Shown here piece after piece: positions 1 through 7,761 of a DNA stretch of 38,018 nt. Each line of letters begins with the position of its first letter. Positions within the stretch are counted from its first letter, which is position 1. The position numbers and the translations under genes are program-made. The DNA is from Syntrophomonas sp. UBA5432. Its GTDB lineage: Bacteria > Bacillota > Syntrophomonadia > Syntrophomonadales > Syntrophomonadaceae. The DNA is taken from positions 881 to 38,898 of the forward strand of contig DIRQ01000027.1 in assembly GCA_002424365.1 (NCBI GenBank), in the 5' to 3' direction. The notes under the pieces are model-generated. The model did no database searches, had not been told where the DNA came from, and saw nothing but the letters and a program-made list of their open reading frames with translations.

Positions 1-251
1 TTTTGACTTTTGCCGCTACCGCTCATGCGTTAAAAGCGGAAAAAGTATTAAAAAATCTAGAAGCCGATTTTTTAATTATTCCTACCCTGCGGGAGATATC
101 AACCAGCTGCGGCCTTTCGGTAAAGCTAAGCCCGGATAATTTAGACCGCTATTTTACGGATTTGATGAACAACCGGGTAGCTGTGGAAGGGATATATCAG
201 GTAGAAAAGGAAGGTAAGAAAAACCGGATTAAGAAGCTGGAATTATCATAG
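1..251 (+). CDS. DUF3343 family protein, 3' part (putative Se/S carrier-like)
   Basis: The frame is open from the window edge to TAG at 249-251 and gives about 82 residues. The pattern AHALKAEKVLK, then a short strand, then PTLREISTSCGLSVKL matches the small DUF3343 family, whose members carry a conserved Cys after a PREISSSCG-like motif. Family members have been suggested to handle selenium or sulfur, but the role is not established. The TTG at position 3 falls where the first family strand is already under way, so the true start is probably upstream of the window. A clear intrinsic terminator follows 14 bases after the stop, so this is the last gene of its transcript. Confidence 0.75.
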   Translation, partial: LTFAATAHALKAEKVLKNLEADFLIIPTLREISTSCGLSVKLSPDNLDRYFTDLMNNRVAVEGIYQVEKEGKKNRIKKLELS

Positions 252-264
252 CTAATTTCCTAGC

Positions 265-287
265 GCTGCCTAAGGGCAGCTTTTTTT
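265..287 (+). terminator. Rho-independent terminator after the DUF3343 gene
   Basis: GCTGCC (265-270), loop TAAG, GGCAGC (275-280) is a perfect six-pair stem followed by seven T residues (281-287). It separates the DUF3343 gene from the helicase gene downstream. Confidence 0.85.
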
Positions 288-347
288 ATGGCTCCGTTTA
301 AGTATATAATTAATTGGGGATATATTTAGACTGTGAGGATGTTGGCA

Positions 348-2417
348 ATGGAAGGTTTTAACCCGAAAGTTATAACAGAATACTTTGCCCCGGAAGGCAG
401 AATGGCAGCAAGTATTCCCGGTTATAGATATCGTGAGGAACAAGTAAATTTGGCGGAAAGCATCACTAACGCTTTCATAGACCAGGAATTTTTAGTTTCA
501 GAGGCTGGTACCGGGGTAGGGAAGACTTATGCCTATCTGATTCCGGCAATATTGTGGGCTCAGGAACAGAAAGAAAAAGTGGTAATATCCACCCGTACCC
601 GGGCTTTGCAACAGCAGTTAACTGAAAAAGATATACCTGATATGAAAAAGGTACTGGGCACTGAATTCGTTTTCGTGGAAGCCAAAGGCCGGGAAAACTT
701 CCTGTGCTGGAATAAGTATATGAGGATAGTAGCAGGCAGAAAACGGTTGGAACCAGAGGAACGGCGATTTATAGAGGCTATATTACGGTGGGCTGAGGAT
801 ACCAAAAGCGGGGATCGTAAAGAACTGACCCTGGACAGCTCATTGATGAATAAATGGGGAATAGTTGCCGCTGACCGTAAAAGTTGTCTTAGAGACAGTT
901 GCCCCTATTCGGATAAGTGCTTTCGTTTAAAAATGTTAAAAAGTTTGGAAAAGGCCGATATTATTGTAACTAATCATGCCTTACTGCTTTCCGATATGTT
1001 GGTGGAAAACAGCATTTTACCCAAGTACAGTTATCTTATTATTGACGAAGCCCACACCTTTGACCGGGAGGCTTTTGATCACTTGTCCCTACGTTTCTCG
1101 CAGAGCGATATAAATGAAACCCTGCAATTACTATTTACCCGGGATAAGCAAGGTGAACATGGTTATCTGCAATACCTGCGGAAAAAATATCCGGGATTTA
1201 GCAGCCTATTCACTGAAATAGTGGATTTAAGCGATAGCAGTTCCAAAATTCTGCAGAACTTCTTTAATGTTCTCAAAAAAAGTTTAACGGATAAAGATTA
1301 CAGCTATACCCGAGTGTTACAGTGGCAGGACCAGGAAACCAAATGGATGCTTAAGGCTATGGATTTATACCTGGAATGGCAAAACAGCATCATTCTTCTG
1401 ATTTCTAAATTAAACTCACTGAATGATGAGATTAAAGAAACCGAAGAGGGTAATGAGCTGGAAAATATATTACAAAGCTTAAGTGAATATTCGTATGAGG
1501 CATCCGTAATTATGGAAGAAAACATTGACCAGCAAGATAAAATAACCTGGCTGGAATGTGAACGGGGTCAGGTAGTAGCAGTGGCATCTTCGGAGTTGGA
1601 TGCCGGTCAGGTGTTACATGAACGGCTTTATAGTAAACTGGAAAGCTTGGTGATGGTATCGGCTACCCTGGCTATTGAGGAGAGTTTTGATTATTTTTTG
1701 ACTCGCTCCGGATTAAACACGTTTAAAGGAGATGATCGGGTAAATACCCTGTTACAGCAATCACCATTTAACTATGAACAGCAGGCCCGGATGTTTATTA
1801 TCAATGATATACCTGAACCTGGAGAACGTAGTTTTGCCGAAACCGTAGCCGGGGTGCTGGAAAACCTTTTTCTTATTATGGGGGGACAGGTACTAGTTCT
1901 ATTTACCGCCCGCAGCCAGCTTAAAGATGTTGCGGCCATTCTCAGACCGGATTGTGATTTGAATGATATTAGACTTTTAGTTCAATATGAAGACGGTGAA
2001 TTTAGACATCTGGTAGATGAGTTTATCCACACCCCTCGGTCAGTACTGATGGGATTAGAAACCTTTTGGGAGGGAATTGACCTGAAGGGAGAAATCTTAA
2101 AATGCGTGGTTATTATACGATTACCATTCCGGCCGCCTACAGACCCGTATTGCAGTGCTGCTGACCGTTACTGCCGGCTGCAGAATAAAAATGGTTTCCA
2201 GCATTTTATGCTGCCGGATGCTGCAGTTCGTTTCAAACAAGGTACGGGAAGACTAATTCGTAGTGAAGAAGACCGCGGATTAGTAGTAGTCTTGGATTCG
2301 CGATTGGAAAAGAAGAACTACGGAAGAGTATTTAAAAACAGTATCCCTATCAAAGATGTCCTTTTATTGGAAACAAAGCAATTACCGGAGTACATAAAAG
2401 AATTCCTTAAAAAATAG
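348..2417 (+). CDS. DinG/XPD-family ATP-dependent DNA helicase
   Basis: This is a superfamily 2 helicase with an iron-sulfur domain, expected to unwind DNA 5' to 3' in repair. Visible motifs, numbered from the GTG at 333: EAGTGVGKT (Walker A, about 57-65); four Cys suited to a 4Fe-4S cluster, in FLCW (about 124) and CLRDSCPYSDKC (about 187-198); DEAH (about 239-242); VSATL (about 440); ETFWEGIDLKGE (about 577); and the arginine-finger region GTGRLIRSEEDRG near 640. No N-terminal exonuclease domain is present, unlike B. subtilis DinG, so it resembles the shorter DinG/YoaA type. Starts at GTG 333, ATG 339 and ATG 348 are possible; I prefer 348 because GAGG lies nine bases before it. It stands alone after a terminator. 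Confidence 0.9.
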   Translation: MEGFNPKVITEYFAPEGRMAASIPGYRYREEQVNLAESITNAFIDQEFLVSEAGTGVGKTYAYLIPAILWAQEQKEKVVISTRTRALQQQLTEKDIPDMKKVLGTEFVFVEAKGRENFLCWNKYMRIVAGRKRLEPEERRFIEAILRWAEDTKSGDRKELTLDSSLMNKWGIVAADRKSCLRDSCPYSDKCFRLKMLKSLEKADIIVTNHALLLSDMLVENSILPKYSYLIIDEAHTFDREAFDHLSLRFSQSDINETLQLLFTRDKQGEHGYLQYLRKKYPGFSSLFTEIVDLSDSSSKILQNFFNVLKKSLTDKDYSYTRVLQWQDQETKWMLKAMDLYLEWQNSIILLISKLNSLNDEIKETEEGNELENILQSLSEYSYEASVIMEENIDQQDKITWLECERGQVVAVASSELDAGQVLHERLYSKLESLVMVSATLAIEESFDYFLTRSGLNTFKGDDRVNTLLQQSPFNYEQQARMFIINDIPEPGERSFAETVAGVLENLFLIMGGQVLVLFTARSQLKDVAAILRPDCDLNDIRLLVQYEDGEFRHLVDEFIHTPRSVLMGLETFWEGIDLKGEILKCVVIIRLPFRPPTDPYCSAADRYCRLQNKNGFQHFMLPDAAVRFKQGTGRLIRSEEDRGLVVVLDSRLEKKNYGRVFKNSIPIKDVLLLETKQLPEYIKEFLKK

Positions 2418-2451
2418 GGGAATAGAAGCGGATTACGGGGATTAAGCAGGA

Positions 2452-2475
2452 TTTACGCGGACTTTTTAGGATTAA
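2452..2475 (+). repeat. Dispersed intergenic repeat A, copy 1
   Basis: The segment reads TTTACGC-R-GA followed by a T-rich stretch and TTTAGGATTA. It closely matches 20090-20113, another intergenic site. Both sit just downstream of a stop codon. Function is unknown; the similarity was found by eye. Confidence 0.5.
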
Positions 2476-2535
2476 ATAATAAGCAATACATTGTATTTCA
2501 TCCGTAATTTAAAATTCAAAACTCATAATTAAAAA
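2475..2535 (-). repeat. Dispersed hairpin repeat B, copy 1 (inverted relative to copy 2)
   Basis: Read on the minus strand, the segment has an AT-rich lead-in (gaattttaaattac), then GGATGAAATAC, three loop bases, GTATT, one base and CTTATTATT. The same order of elements occurs on the plus strand at about 21750-21804. GAAATAC and GTATT can pair to form a small hairpin. It lies between the helicase gene and the sporulation microprotein. It may be a small non-autonomous element or a degenerate terminator-like repeat. Confidence 0.55.
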
Positions 2536-2619
2536 TACTATCTCTTTTAACCACTTATTTATTAATATGCATTGAAATACGGGTCAGCAGATTGATTGCT
2601 AATACTGTTTACATAGTGT

Positions 2620-2648
2620 AACCTTTTTCTCTTTAACTTCATATTATA
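2620..2648 (+). promoter_or_regulatory. Candidate mother-cell sigma (sigma-K/sigma-E type) promoter
   Basis: AACC (2620-2623) and CATATTATA (2640-2648) are separated by 16 bases. This fits the Bacillus sigma-K consensus mACm-N16/17-CATAnnnTA and partly the sigma-E -10 element. It lies about 35 bases upstream of the GTG of the SpoVM-like micropeptide. In B. subtilis spoVM is made in the mother cell, so the promoter type and the gene support each other. Confidence 0.55.
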
Positions 2649-2683
2649 CAGTGAAATCTAAAGAGCAATAAGGGGGAATACTG

Positions 2684-2749
2684 GTGCGGGTGTATTATTT
2701 CAGAATCCCTGGTTTCTTAAGGAACATTTTGTTAAAGGTTATTAAGTAG
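2684..2749 (+). CDS. spoVM: SpoVM-like sporulation micropeptide (21 aa)
   Basis: GTG opens a 21-codon frame ending in TAG, with AGGGGG about seven bases upstream. The product begins MRVYYFRIPGFLRNIL and ends in basic residues. B. subtilis SpoVM (26 aa) begins MKFYTIKLPKFLGGIV; Tyr4, the basic residue at 7, Pro9, Phe11, Leu12 and Ile15 align without gaps, and Pro9 is known to matter for function. SpoVM is an amphipathic helix that recognises the convex forespore membrane and anchors the coat protein SpoIVA. This copy lacks the last five residues of the Bacillus protein. A sigma-K/E-like promoter lies just upstream. The call rests on a short alignment made from memory. Confidence 0.65.
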   Translation: MRVYYFRIPGFLRNILLKVIK

Positions 2750-2841
2750 TTCATGAGAGAGAGGAAGCCGATGTATAAAAATAACCGGTCACAGTAGCCC
2801 CATTCGGGGACGGCTGTATATACCAGCAGGAGGTTCATACC

Positions 2842-2925
2842 ATGCCCAATCTACGAATAAAGATAGGTTGTATATTATTAATTTGTGGATTGGTTTTATG
2901 GTGTTTAAGTGTATTAGGCAAGTAA
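2842..2925 (+). CDS. 27-residue single-helix membrane microprotein
   Basis: ATG at 2842 follows a perfect AGGAGG (2828-2833) at eight bases, and the frame ends in TAA. The product starts MPNLRIKIG, continues as a hydrophobic run rich in Leu, Ile, Val, Cys and Trp (about residues 9-25), and ends with Lys. That is a short basic N-terminus followed by one membrane-spanning helix. It lies 92 bases after the SpoVM-like frame and just before a strong terminator, so both could be on one sporulation transcript. I recognise no family. The ribosome binding site and the hydrophobic content argue that it is real. Confidence 0.5.
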   Translation: MPNLRIKIGCILLICGLVLWCLSVLGK

Positions 2926-2939
2926 ATATTATGCAAACA

Positions 2940-2976
2940 GGCCGGGAAGCACCTTTTTCCCGGCCCGACATTTTTA
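2940..2976 (+). terminator. Terminator between convergent genes
   Basis: GGCCGGGAA (2940-2948) pairs perfectly with TTCCCGGCC (2957-2965) around an eight-base loop, followed by CGACATTTTTATT. The plus strand has the better T-rich tail, ending the microprotein transcript. The hairpin also lies 24 bases beyond the stop of the minus-strand gene and may serve both directions. Confidence 0.75.
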
Positions 2977-2988
2977 TTATTATATTTT

Positions 2989-3366
2989 CTAAATGGCCTG
3001 GTCGCTAAGACCAATACCCAGTATACCTCCTAAACCACCGGCAGCCAGGCAGAGGGACAGGGTATACAGGAACGTTTTAAAACCAATCAGGGAAGAATCA
3101 AAGATAAAAGTTCCTACAAGCATTAGTATGAAAAATACTAACCCCATACTAAAGCCCCGGACTAATCCTTTGCTACCATGAGATTTACTGACGTAACAGC
3201 CACACCAGAATATGCCTACTGCAAGAATTAGATTCCCCAGTGTAGGCATGACGGTCTCTTTAATTCCGGTAAAATAGACCAGCGGTGTAACCAGTACGCA
3301 AAGAACCAGTGACAGCAACAAACCTTTCCCTAGTCCTTTTACCTCGATAGACAATTTCTTATCCAT
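2989..3366 (-). CDS. TIGR04086/YrzE-type four-helix membrane protein
   Basis: The 125-residue protein begins MDKKLSIEVKGLGKGLLLSL and has four hydrophobic segments at about 13-33, 40-58, 70-90 and 97-118. The G-x-G-K-G-L start, the order of helices and the Gly-rich last helix (AAGGLGGILG) match the TIGR04086 group (YrzE in Bacillus), common in Firmicutes and of unknown function. The ATG follows a run of seven G (AGGGGGGGTG) at about eight bases. It is transcribed alone, convergent with the microproteins and divergent from the chemotaxis receptor. Confidence 0.75.
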   Translation of the reverse strand: MDKKLSIEVKGLGKGLLLSLVLCVLVTPLVYFTGIKETVMPTLGNLILAVGIFWCGCYVSKSHGSKGLVRGFSMGLVFFILMLVGTFIFDSSLIGFKTFLYTLSLCLAAGGLGGILGIGLSDQAI

Positions 3367-3481
3367 CTAAAACACCCCCCCTTTGTGAAAAATATGAAAA
3401 TTGGATTAGAAATATACCTTAGTGCAAAATGATTTAACACTCTACTTAGCATAACTATAAAGAATTATTAAGTTTTGGGAT

Positions 3482-3510
3482 TTTACAAAATTTATATATT
3501 ATGGCATAAT
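3482..3510 (+). promoter_or_regulatory. Sigma-A-type promoter for the chemotaxis receptor gene
   Basis: TTTACA (3482-3487) and CATAAT (3505-3510) are exactly 17 bases apart, each with one mismatch to consensus. The start codon is 38 bases downstream. Confidence 0.6.
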
Positions 3511-3547
3511 TCGAGTTGTTAGGGGATAAAAGGGGGAAGGTTTTACC

Positions 3548-5086
3548 GTGGGATCTAAATTGTTGCTTCAAAAAAATATGTTAAAAAGTCATCGGCGTAT
3601 ATTTATTGCTACCTTTGCAATTTATGTGCTGGCTAACTTAGCTACGCTGTTAATTTATTTTAGTGGTACCAGTTCTGATACCCTTACACCGGCAGCTATC
3701 GTAAAGGAAATCATAATTGCTGGATTAATTATACTTATTAGTTTTGCACTGGTAAAATATTTTGCTACTAAGGCATTTAGTAAATATATTACAGTATTGA
3801 TGGTAGGCACCATTATGTGTTTCTTTTGTGCTGTAATGTCAGGATCAAAGGAACTTTTTGCTGTGTTTTATTTGGTGATAGGATTAAGCGTATTATACTT
3901 TGATATATGGTTGACTATTTTTGCCTCTGCTTATGTTTTTATATTACAAACAATCTTACTACTTACTATTACTGAACTTATGCCTGCAGGTAATATAGGT
4001 GCTACTCTGGGAGTAAGATATTTGTGCTACCTCTGGTTTGGATTAATAGCGTCCTTTATAGCTATAGTAGCTAAGAATCTTCTGCTCCAATCAATTGCTG
4101 ACCAGGAAAAAACACAGGCTTTAACCAAAGAAATACAGGACACTGCTCAGAGTATAGCGATTAAGGCTGATTTACTGGGTTCCTCATCGACTCAACTTTT
4201 AGAATTAGCAGCTCTTACTGGAGAAGCAGCTGATCAGGTGAGTGCAAGTATAGAGCAAATGGCTACTGCTTCTACAGAAGAAGCTGTTTATGCAGGAAAG
4301 ACCACGGAAGTTGTAAATGAAATGGCAAAAGCGTTAAATTCGGCAGGTAATCATCTTCAGGCAGTGAGCAATCAATCACAGCAATTCAGAGGAATAGTAA
4401 ATCAGGGTCTGGACTCAATGGTTAAGCAGAGTGAATTTATGCAGTTAAGCGGAGAAGCTCAACAATCAGTAAGTACAGCGGTAACTCTGCTTAATGAAAA
4501 AGCCCAGCAAATTATAACTATAGTAGATTTAATCAGTAGTATAGCTGCCCAGACTAATCTACTTGCTCTTAATGCAGCTATTGAAGCAGCTCGTGCTGGG
4601 GAAGCTGGTAAGGGCTTTGCTGTAGTAGCTGAAGAGGTTCGTAAACTGGCTGAGCAGTCAGGAATAGCTACCCAAAATGTTACCGACCTTATAAAAGAAG
4701 TGCAAATGGAAGTTGACACTACTGTAAAGGAAATAGCAAAATCTAATCAAATTAATGACCTTCAGACAGAGGCAGTTGAAGCGACTCGAGTACTATTTGA
4801 GGAGATTGAAGAAGGGGCTCGCCATATTGACACCGCTATTCAAGAGGTATCAGCTGTGATAGAGGAAGTATTGGCCTTTAATGACGAGATAGTACGCTCA
4901 GTAGAGGAAATATCAGCTTCAACTGAAGAATCTGCTGCTGGAACAGAAGAAATTAATTCCCAGATTAATCAGCAAACTAATTCGCTTAGACAAGTCATTG
5001 ATATGATTCGTGAAGTAGAGAAAGCGGCTGGTGAATTGCGTTCTATATCAGCAAATATTAGTAATGAAGATCATATAGCCCAATAA
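3548..5086 (+). CDS. Methyl-accepting chemotaxis protein with multi-pass membrane sensor
   Basis: This 512-residue receptor has about six membrane helices in residues 15-185 (for example IFIATFAIYVLANLATLLIY near 18) and no obvious extracellular domain or HAMP domain. After residue 195 it is a long coiled coil typical of the MCP signalling domain. The highly conserved hairpin tip, AQTNLLALNAAIEAARAGE followed by KGFAVVAEEVRKLAEQS, lies at about 335-375 and binds CheA/CheW. The absence of a periplasmic domain suggests it senses membrane-linked or intracellular cues (inference). GTG start with GGGGGAAGG upstream. No other chemotaxis gene lies in the window. Confidence 0.92.
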   Translation: MGSKLLLQKNMLKSHRRIFIATFAIYVLANLATLLIYFSGTSSDTLTPAAIVKEIIIAGLIILISFALVKYFATKAFSKYITVLMVGTIMCFFCAVMSGSKELFAVFYLVIGLSVLYFDIWLTIFASAYVFILQTILLLTITELMPAGNIGATLGVRYLCYLWFGLIASFIAIVAKNLLLQSIADQEKTQALTKEIQDTAQSIAIKADLLGSSSTQLLELAALTGEAADQVSASIEQMATASTEEAVYAGKTTEVVNEMAKALNSAGNHLQAVSNQSQQFRGIVNQGLDSMVKQSEFMQLSGEAQQSVSTAVTLLNEKAQQIITIVDLISSIAAQTNLLALNAAIEAARAGEAGKGFAVVAEEVRKLAEQSGIATQNVTDLIKEVQMEVDTTVKEIAKSNQINDLQTEAVEATRVLFEEIEEGARHIDTAIQEVSAVIEEVLAFNDEIVRSVEEISASTEESAAGTEEINSQINQQTNSLRQVIDMIREVEKAAGELRSISANISNEDHIAQ

Positions 5087-5266
5087 TTAATGCTGAAACA
5101 GCGATTATTGGGGTTAAAATAGAAAGACCTGAAATAATAACCTAAATTCTACCTGCTCTTCATAGACTTAAGCAAAGAAGAAAAGGCTGGTGGGGTAGAA
5201 TATGGGGTAAATCAGATTTTAGGAATTAGTGTTGCCGCCGGAGCATGTACTGCTCTGGGGGCAATA

Positions 5267-5914
5267 TTGCTTTCTGTTAAAAGACGTTGGGATAATACTA
5301 GTCTTGCTGTTTTCCTGGGGCTAGCGTCAGGAGTAATGATTGCTGTGGTTCTTTTTGACATGTTGCCGTCAGCTCTAGTTTTTGGTGGTTGGCTTAAAGC
5401 TCTGGTCGGAGTGGTGTTGGGACTGCTTATCCTAGCCATTTGTGACCGGCAGGTGTTTAACCGATCGGCAGCGCGTGATTCACTGGTGGCCTTGGGGTAC
5501 ATGATTATGTTGGGCATAGCCATGCATGATCTTCCCGAAGGAATGGCCATTGCTCTGGGCAGTGAGATGAAAGCTCGTACCGGTATGGTAATAGCTCTGG
5601 GTATTGGGATACATAATATACCTGAGGGGATGGCTATCGCCGCACCCTTACTTATGGCAGGTGTAAAACAACTTCGTGTTTTCGGGCAGATTCTACTGGT
5701 AGGGCTAATTACACCCCTGGGTACGATTATTGGTTTACTGGCAGTAACCCTTCTGCCTAACTTATTACCGCTTCTTCTGGGCCTGGCCTCGGGAATTATG
5801 ATTTACCTGGTACTTTTTCAGCTATGGCCGCAAGCTCGGGCTAAAGACCCCCGCAGCCGCTGGTGGGGATTCTGGCTGGGCATGGTGATAATTTTGATAG
5901 CAACGTTTATTTAA
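5267..5914 (+). CDS. ZIP-family divalent metal transporter; N-terminus uncertain
   Basis: The protein has about eight hydrophobic segments and two copies of the ZIP metal-site signature: MHDLPEGMAIALG (about 85-97) and IHNIPEGMAIAAP (about 115-127). ZIP proteins import zinc, iron or similar ions. TTG 5267 is the first usable start, but the frame stays open upstream to 5141 and encodes a good first membrane segment (ILGISVAAGACTALGAILL) before it, without an ATG, GTG or TTG. An ATG at 5202 in another frame is followed by GGGG and then TAA; a fifth G would join it in frame to the transporter. So either the start is non-canonical, or there is a one-base deletion or a sequencing error. Confidence 0.8.
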   Translation: MLSVKRRWDNTSLAVFLGLASGVMIAVVLFDMLPSALVFGGWLKALVGVVLGLLILAICDRQVFNRSAARDSLVALGYMIMLGIAMHDLPEGMAIALGSEMKARTGMVIALGIGIHNIPEGMAIAAPLLMAGVKQLRVFGQILLVGLITPLGTIIGLLAVTLLPNLLPLLLGLASGIMIYLVLFQLWPQARAKDPRSRWWGFWLGMVIILIATFI

Positions 5915-5971
5915 GTATAAAAGCCGTTCACTTTTCGGACACTAAAGAGAAACACAAAGGAGATTTATTTT

Positions 5972-6412
5972 GTGAACTGGCTATACTTAATTCTGGCAGC
6001 CGTATCCGGGTCTGCCATGGCCCTGCAGGGAACATTCAATGCGGCTCTGGGTAAAATTATCGGAGTATGGGAGTCCACCCTGCTGGTACATGTCATAGGT
6101 AGTTTAGCAGCTCTAATTATTATGCTGTTTATAGGGGTAGGGTTTAACAACTATGCCAAAGTAACTTCGGTACCCTGGTGGGCACTTTTAGGTGGGGTAT
6201 TAAACGTCATAATAATTTACCTGGTAGTACGTACCATACCGCAAATTGGAGTAGGTAATGCTACTACCGCTATTATCGTAGCTCAAATACTAACTGCCGT
6301 ACTGGTAGACAGCATGGGTCTTTTCGGAATGAAAAAGTTTGAGTTTCATTACCTGGATTTGCTGGGGATTGCTTTACTGGCCGTTGGGGCCAGGATACTA
6401 CTAATAGATTAA
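5972..6412 (+). CDS. DUF606 (YdcZ-like) DMT-superfamily membrane protein
   Basis: The 146-residue protein has five hydrophobic helices and begins MNWLYLILAAVSGSAMALQG. The N-terminal G-x-x-x-A-x-Q-G-x-x-N pattern and the overall length match the DUF606/YdcZ family of small transporters, which often act as pairs; no second copy is visible here. Substrate unknown. GTG start with AAGGAGAT eight bases upstream. It lies 57 bases after the ZIP gene and may be co-transcribed with it. A strong hairpin follows. Confidence 0.82.
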   Translation: MNWLYLILAAVSGSAMALQGTFNAALGKIIGVWESTLLVHVIGSLAALIIMLFIGVGFNNYAKVTSVPWWALLGGVLNVIIIYLVVRTIPQIGVGNATTAIIVAQILTAVLVDSMGLFGMKKFEFHYLDLLGIALLAVGARILLID

Positions 6413-6425
6413 AAGGTACAAATAA

Positions 6426-6460
6426 AAACATACCACAGTGCCGGGCACCGTGGTATGTTT
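6426..6460. terminator. Bidirectional terminator hairpin
   Basis: AAACATACCAC (6426-6436) pairs perfectly over 11 bases with GTGGTATGTTT (6450-6460), and an inner GTGC/GCAC stem extends it. A-rich and T-rich flanks serve both strands. It sits between the convergent DUF606 and SLH genes. Confidence 0.8.
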
Positions 6461-6474
6461 AAATGTGAGCTGAA

Positions 6475-7548
6475 TTATTTGGCTTGTAAAGCTTTAATTA
6501 TTACTGTAGCGGCTTCCGCACGAGTCGCTTCACCCTGAGGCTTAAAACTGTTATCAGGGTAACCCGCAATTATCTGGTGCTGACTGGCTGTTGCTATAGC
6601 ATCAGCAGCCCACGATGATATTTTGTCATTATCAGTAAACTGCTTGCCTTCACTATTTTCATTTAACTGAGCTGCCTTTACAATCATGACCGCCATTTGT
6701 TCACGGGTCATATTGTTGTCTGGTCTAAAATTATCAGCATCATAGCCGTTAACAATACCATGGGAAGCAGCAGTTACAATAGCGTCTTTAGCCCAGTGAT
6801 CGGTGATATCGGTAAAATCTCTATCAGTCTTAGCATCTAATTTAAAGGCTTTTACCAGAATGGTAGTAAATTCTGCCCGGGTTATTTTTTTATCAGGTTG
6901 GAACGTGGCATCAGGATAACCTGATACAGCACCTGAATTTACCAGTTCGACGATAATATCTTTCGCCCAGTGACCGCTTATATCTTTAAGCTCCACCTTT
7001 GCGGTTTCTTCCGGCTCAGGTACTACTGGTTCCTCCGGTTCAGTAGTAACAGGCTCTTCGGGCTCAACTACCGGTTCCTCTGGTTCAGGAGTAACAGGTT
7101 CTGCCGGCTGCTCCTCCGGTGCAGTAGTAGTAAATTCGAAACTCTGCTTCTCACCCAGGGTAGTAGCATTATTGGCCGTAAAATCGGCATCTAATTCAAT
7201 AGCATAGGTGGTATCGGCGTTTAATTTATTGAAAAATAACTCCAGACGCCGCACTTTCTCTGCCTGTTTACCTTCATTGGTATATTTATAGTCTGAATAA
7301 GTTATGTTTTGTCCACTACTTTTATCTGAGACGTGGATTTTAGCCAGATCATTTTCCAGCTGGCGATCAAAGCCTTTGCTGAAGTCCATTTGTATTACTG
7401 TATCCTGGGGAGATAGTTTAGTAGCGGCGAAGTTAACCGTAAAGGCGTCATCTTCAGCAGCTAGTAGCGGAAGGCTAAAAAATAAGGATAAAACAAATAC
7501 CAAAGCGGTTAATAAAGCTACTGGTGTTTTAGATCTTCTCATAAACAT
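6475..7548 (-). CDS. S-layer homology (SLH) surface protein with Ig-like domain
   Basis: The 357-residue protein starts with a signal peptide (MRRSK, hydrophobic 10-28, then LLAAEDD). Residues about 35-145 form a single Ig-like domain (Big_5-like; ends FEFTTTAPEE). A linker of repeated Glu-Pro-Glu-Glu-Pro-Val units spans about 147-185. Three SLH domains follow (about 190-355), with GHWAKDIIVEL, DHWAKDAIVTA and a degenerate SSWAADAIATA, each followed by a GYPD/GYDAD-type loop. SLH triplets bind pyruvylated secondary cell-wall polymer, so the protein is probably anchored to the cell surface. AGGAGG lies eight bases before the ATG. The linker DNA is itself an imperfect repeat (about 7010-7110). 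Confidence 0.9.
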   Translation of the reverse strand: MFMRRSKTPVALLTALVFVLSLFFSLPLLAAEDDAFTVNFAATKLSPQDTVIQMDFSKGFDRQLENDLAKIHVSDKSSGQNITYSDYKYTNEGKQAEKVRRLELFFNKLNADTTYAIELDADFTANNATTLGEKQSFEFTTTAPEEQPAEPVTPEPEEPVVEPEEPVTTEPEEPVVPEPEETAKVELKDISGHWAKDIIVELVNSGAVSGYPDATFQPDKKITRAEFTTILVKAFKLDAKTDRDFTDITDHWAKDAIVTAASHGIVNGYDADNFRPDNNMTREQMAVMIVKAAQLNENSEGKQFTDNDKISSWAADAIATASQHQIIAGYPDNSFKPQGEATRAEAATVIIKALQAK

Positions 7549-7636
7549 AGAAAATTCCTCCTATAATATTACGTAAGGTGATGGGATATTTACTGTGATG
7601 TTATTTATCCCTCCTTTTTTATAAGGGCTCGGCTTC

Positions 7637-7665
7637 ATTATAGTTGATATAGTAACTGCGGGTAA
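7637..7665 (-). promoter_or_regulatory. Possible promoter of the SLH gene
   Basis: On the minus strand a perfect TATAAT (plus-strand 7637-7642) is preceded by TTACCC at a 17-base spacing. The -35 element is poor. A seven-pair inverted repeat, CCATTAT/ATAATGG (7669-7675 and 7682-7688), lies just upstream and could be an operator. Confidence 0.3.
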
Positions 7666-7691
7666 CCGCCATTATCTGGTTATAATGGAAA

Positions 7692-7755
7692 GAGGGTGGC
7701 AAGGGGCACAATATCGTGAGCAAGGTGCAAACGAAACCTTCCCTATACCACCCTC
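7692..7755 (-). other. Long imperfect hairpin between permease and SLH genes
   Basis: GAGGGTGG (7692-7699) and CCACCCTC (7748-7755) are perfect inverse complements enclosing 48 bases with further partial pairing. It begins seven bases beyond the permease stop on the minus strand and is followed there by TTTCC, so it may end that operon. The T run is too short for a firm terminator call. Confidence 0.35.
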
Positions 7756-7761
7756 GGTTAT

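Noticed and set aside
560..805. Minus-strand open frame inside the helicase gene
   Set aside because: It is antisense to conserved helicase motifs, has no ribosome binding site and no recognisable product.
2771..2797. Eight-codon frame MYKNNRSQ after GAGGAAG
   Set aside because: A good ribosome binding site but too short to support; possibly a leader peptide, nothing more can be said.
2789..2971. 60-codon minus-strand frame over the microprotein region
   Set aside because: It runs through the terminator stem and antisense to the better supported 27-residue microprotein; no start signal.
4459..4719. Minus-strand frame inside the chemotaxis receptor gene
   Set aside because: Antisense shadow of the conserved signalling hairpin.
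7012..7110. Repetitive Glu/Pro-coding DNA considered as a non-coding repeat array
   Set aside because: It is the Pro-Glu linker of the SLH protein and is in frame throughout.
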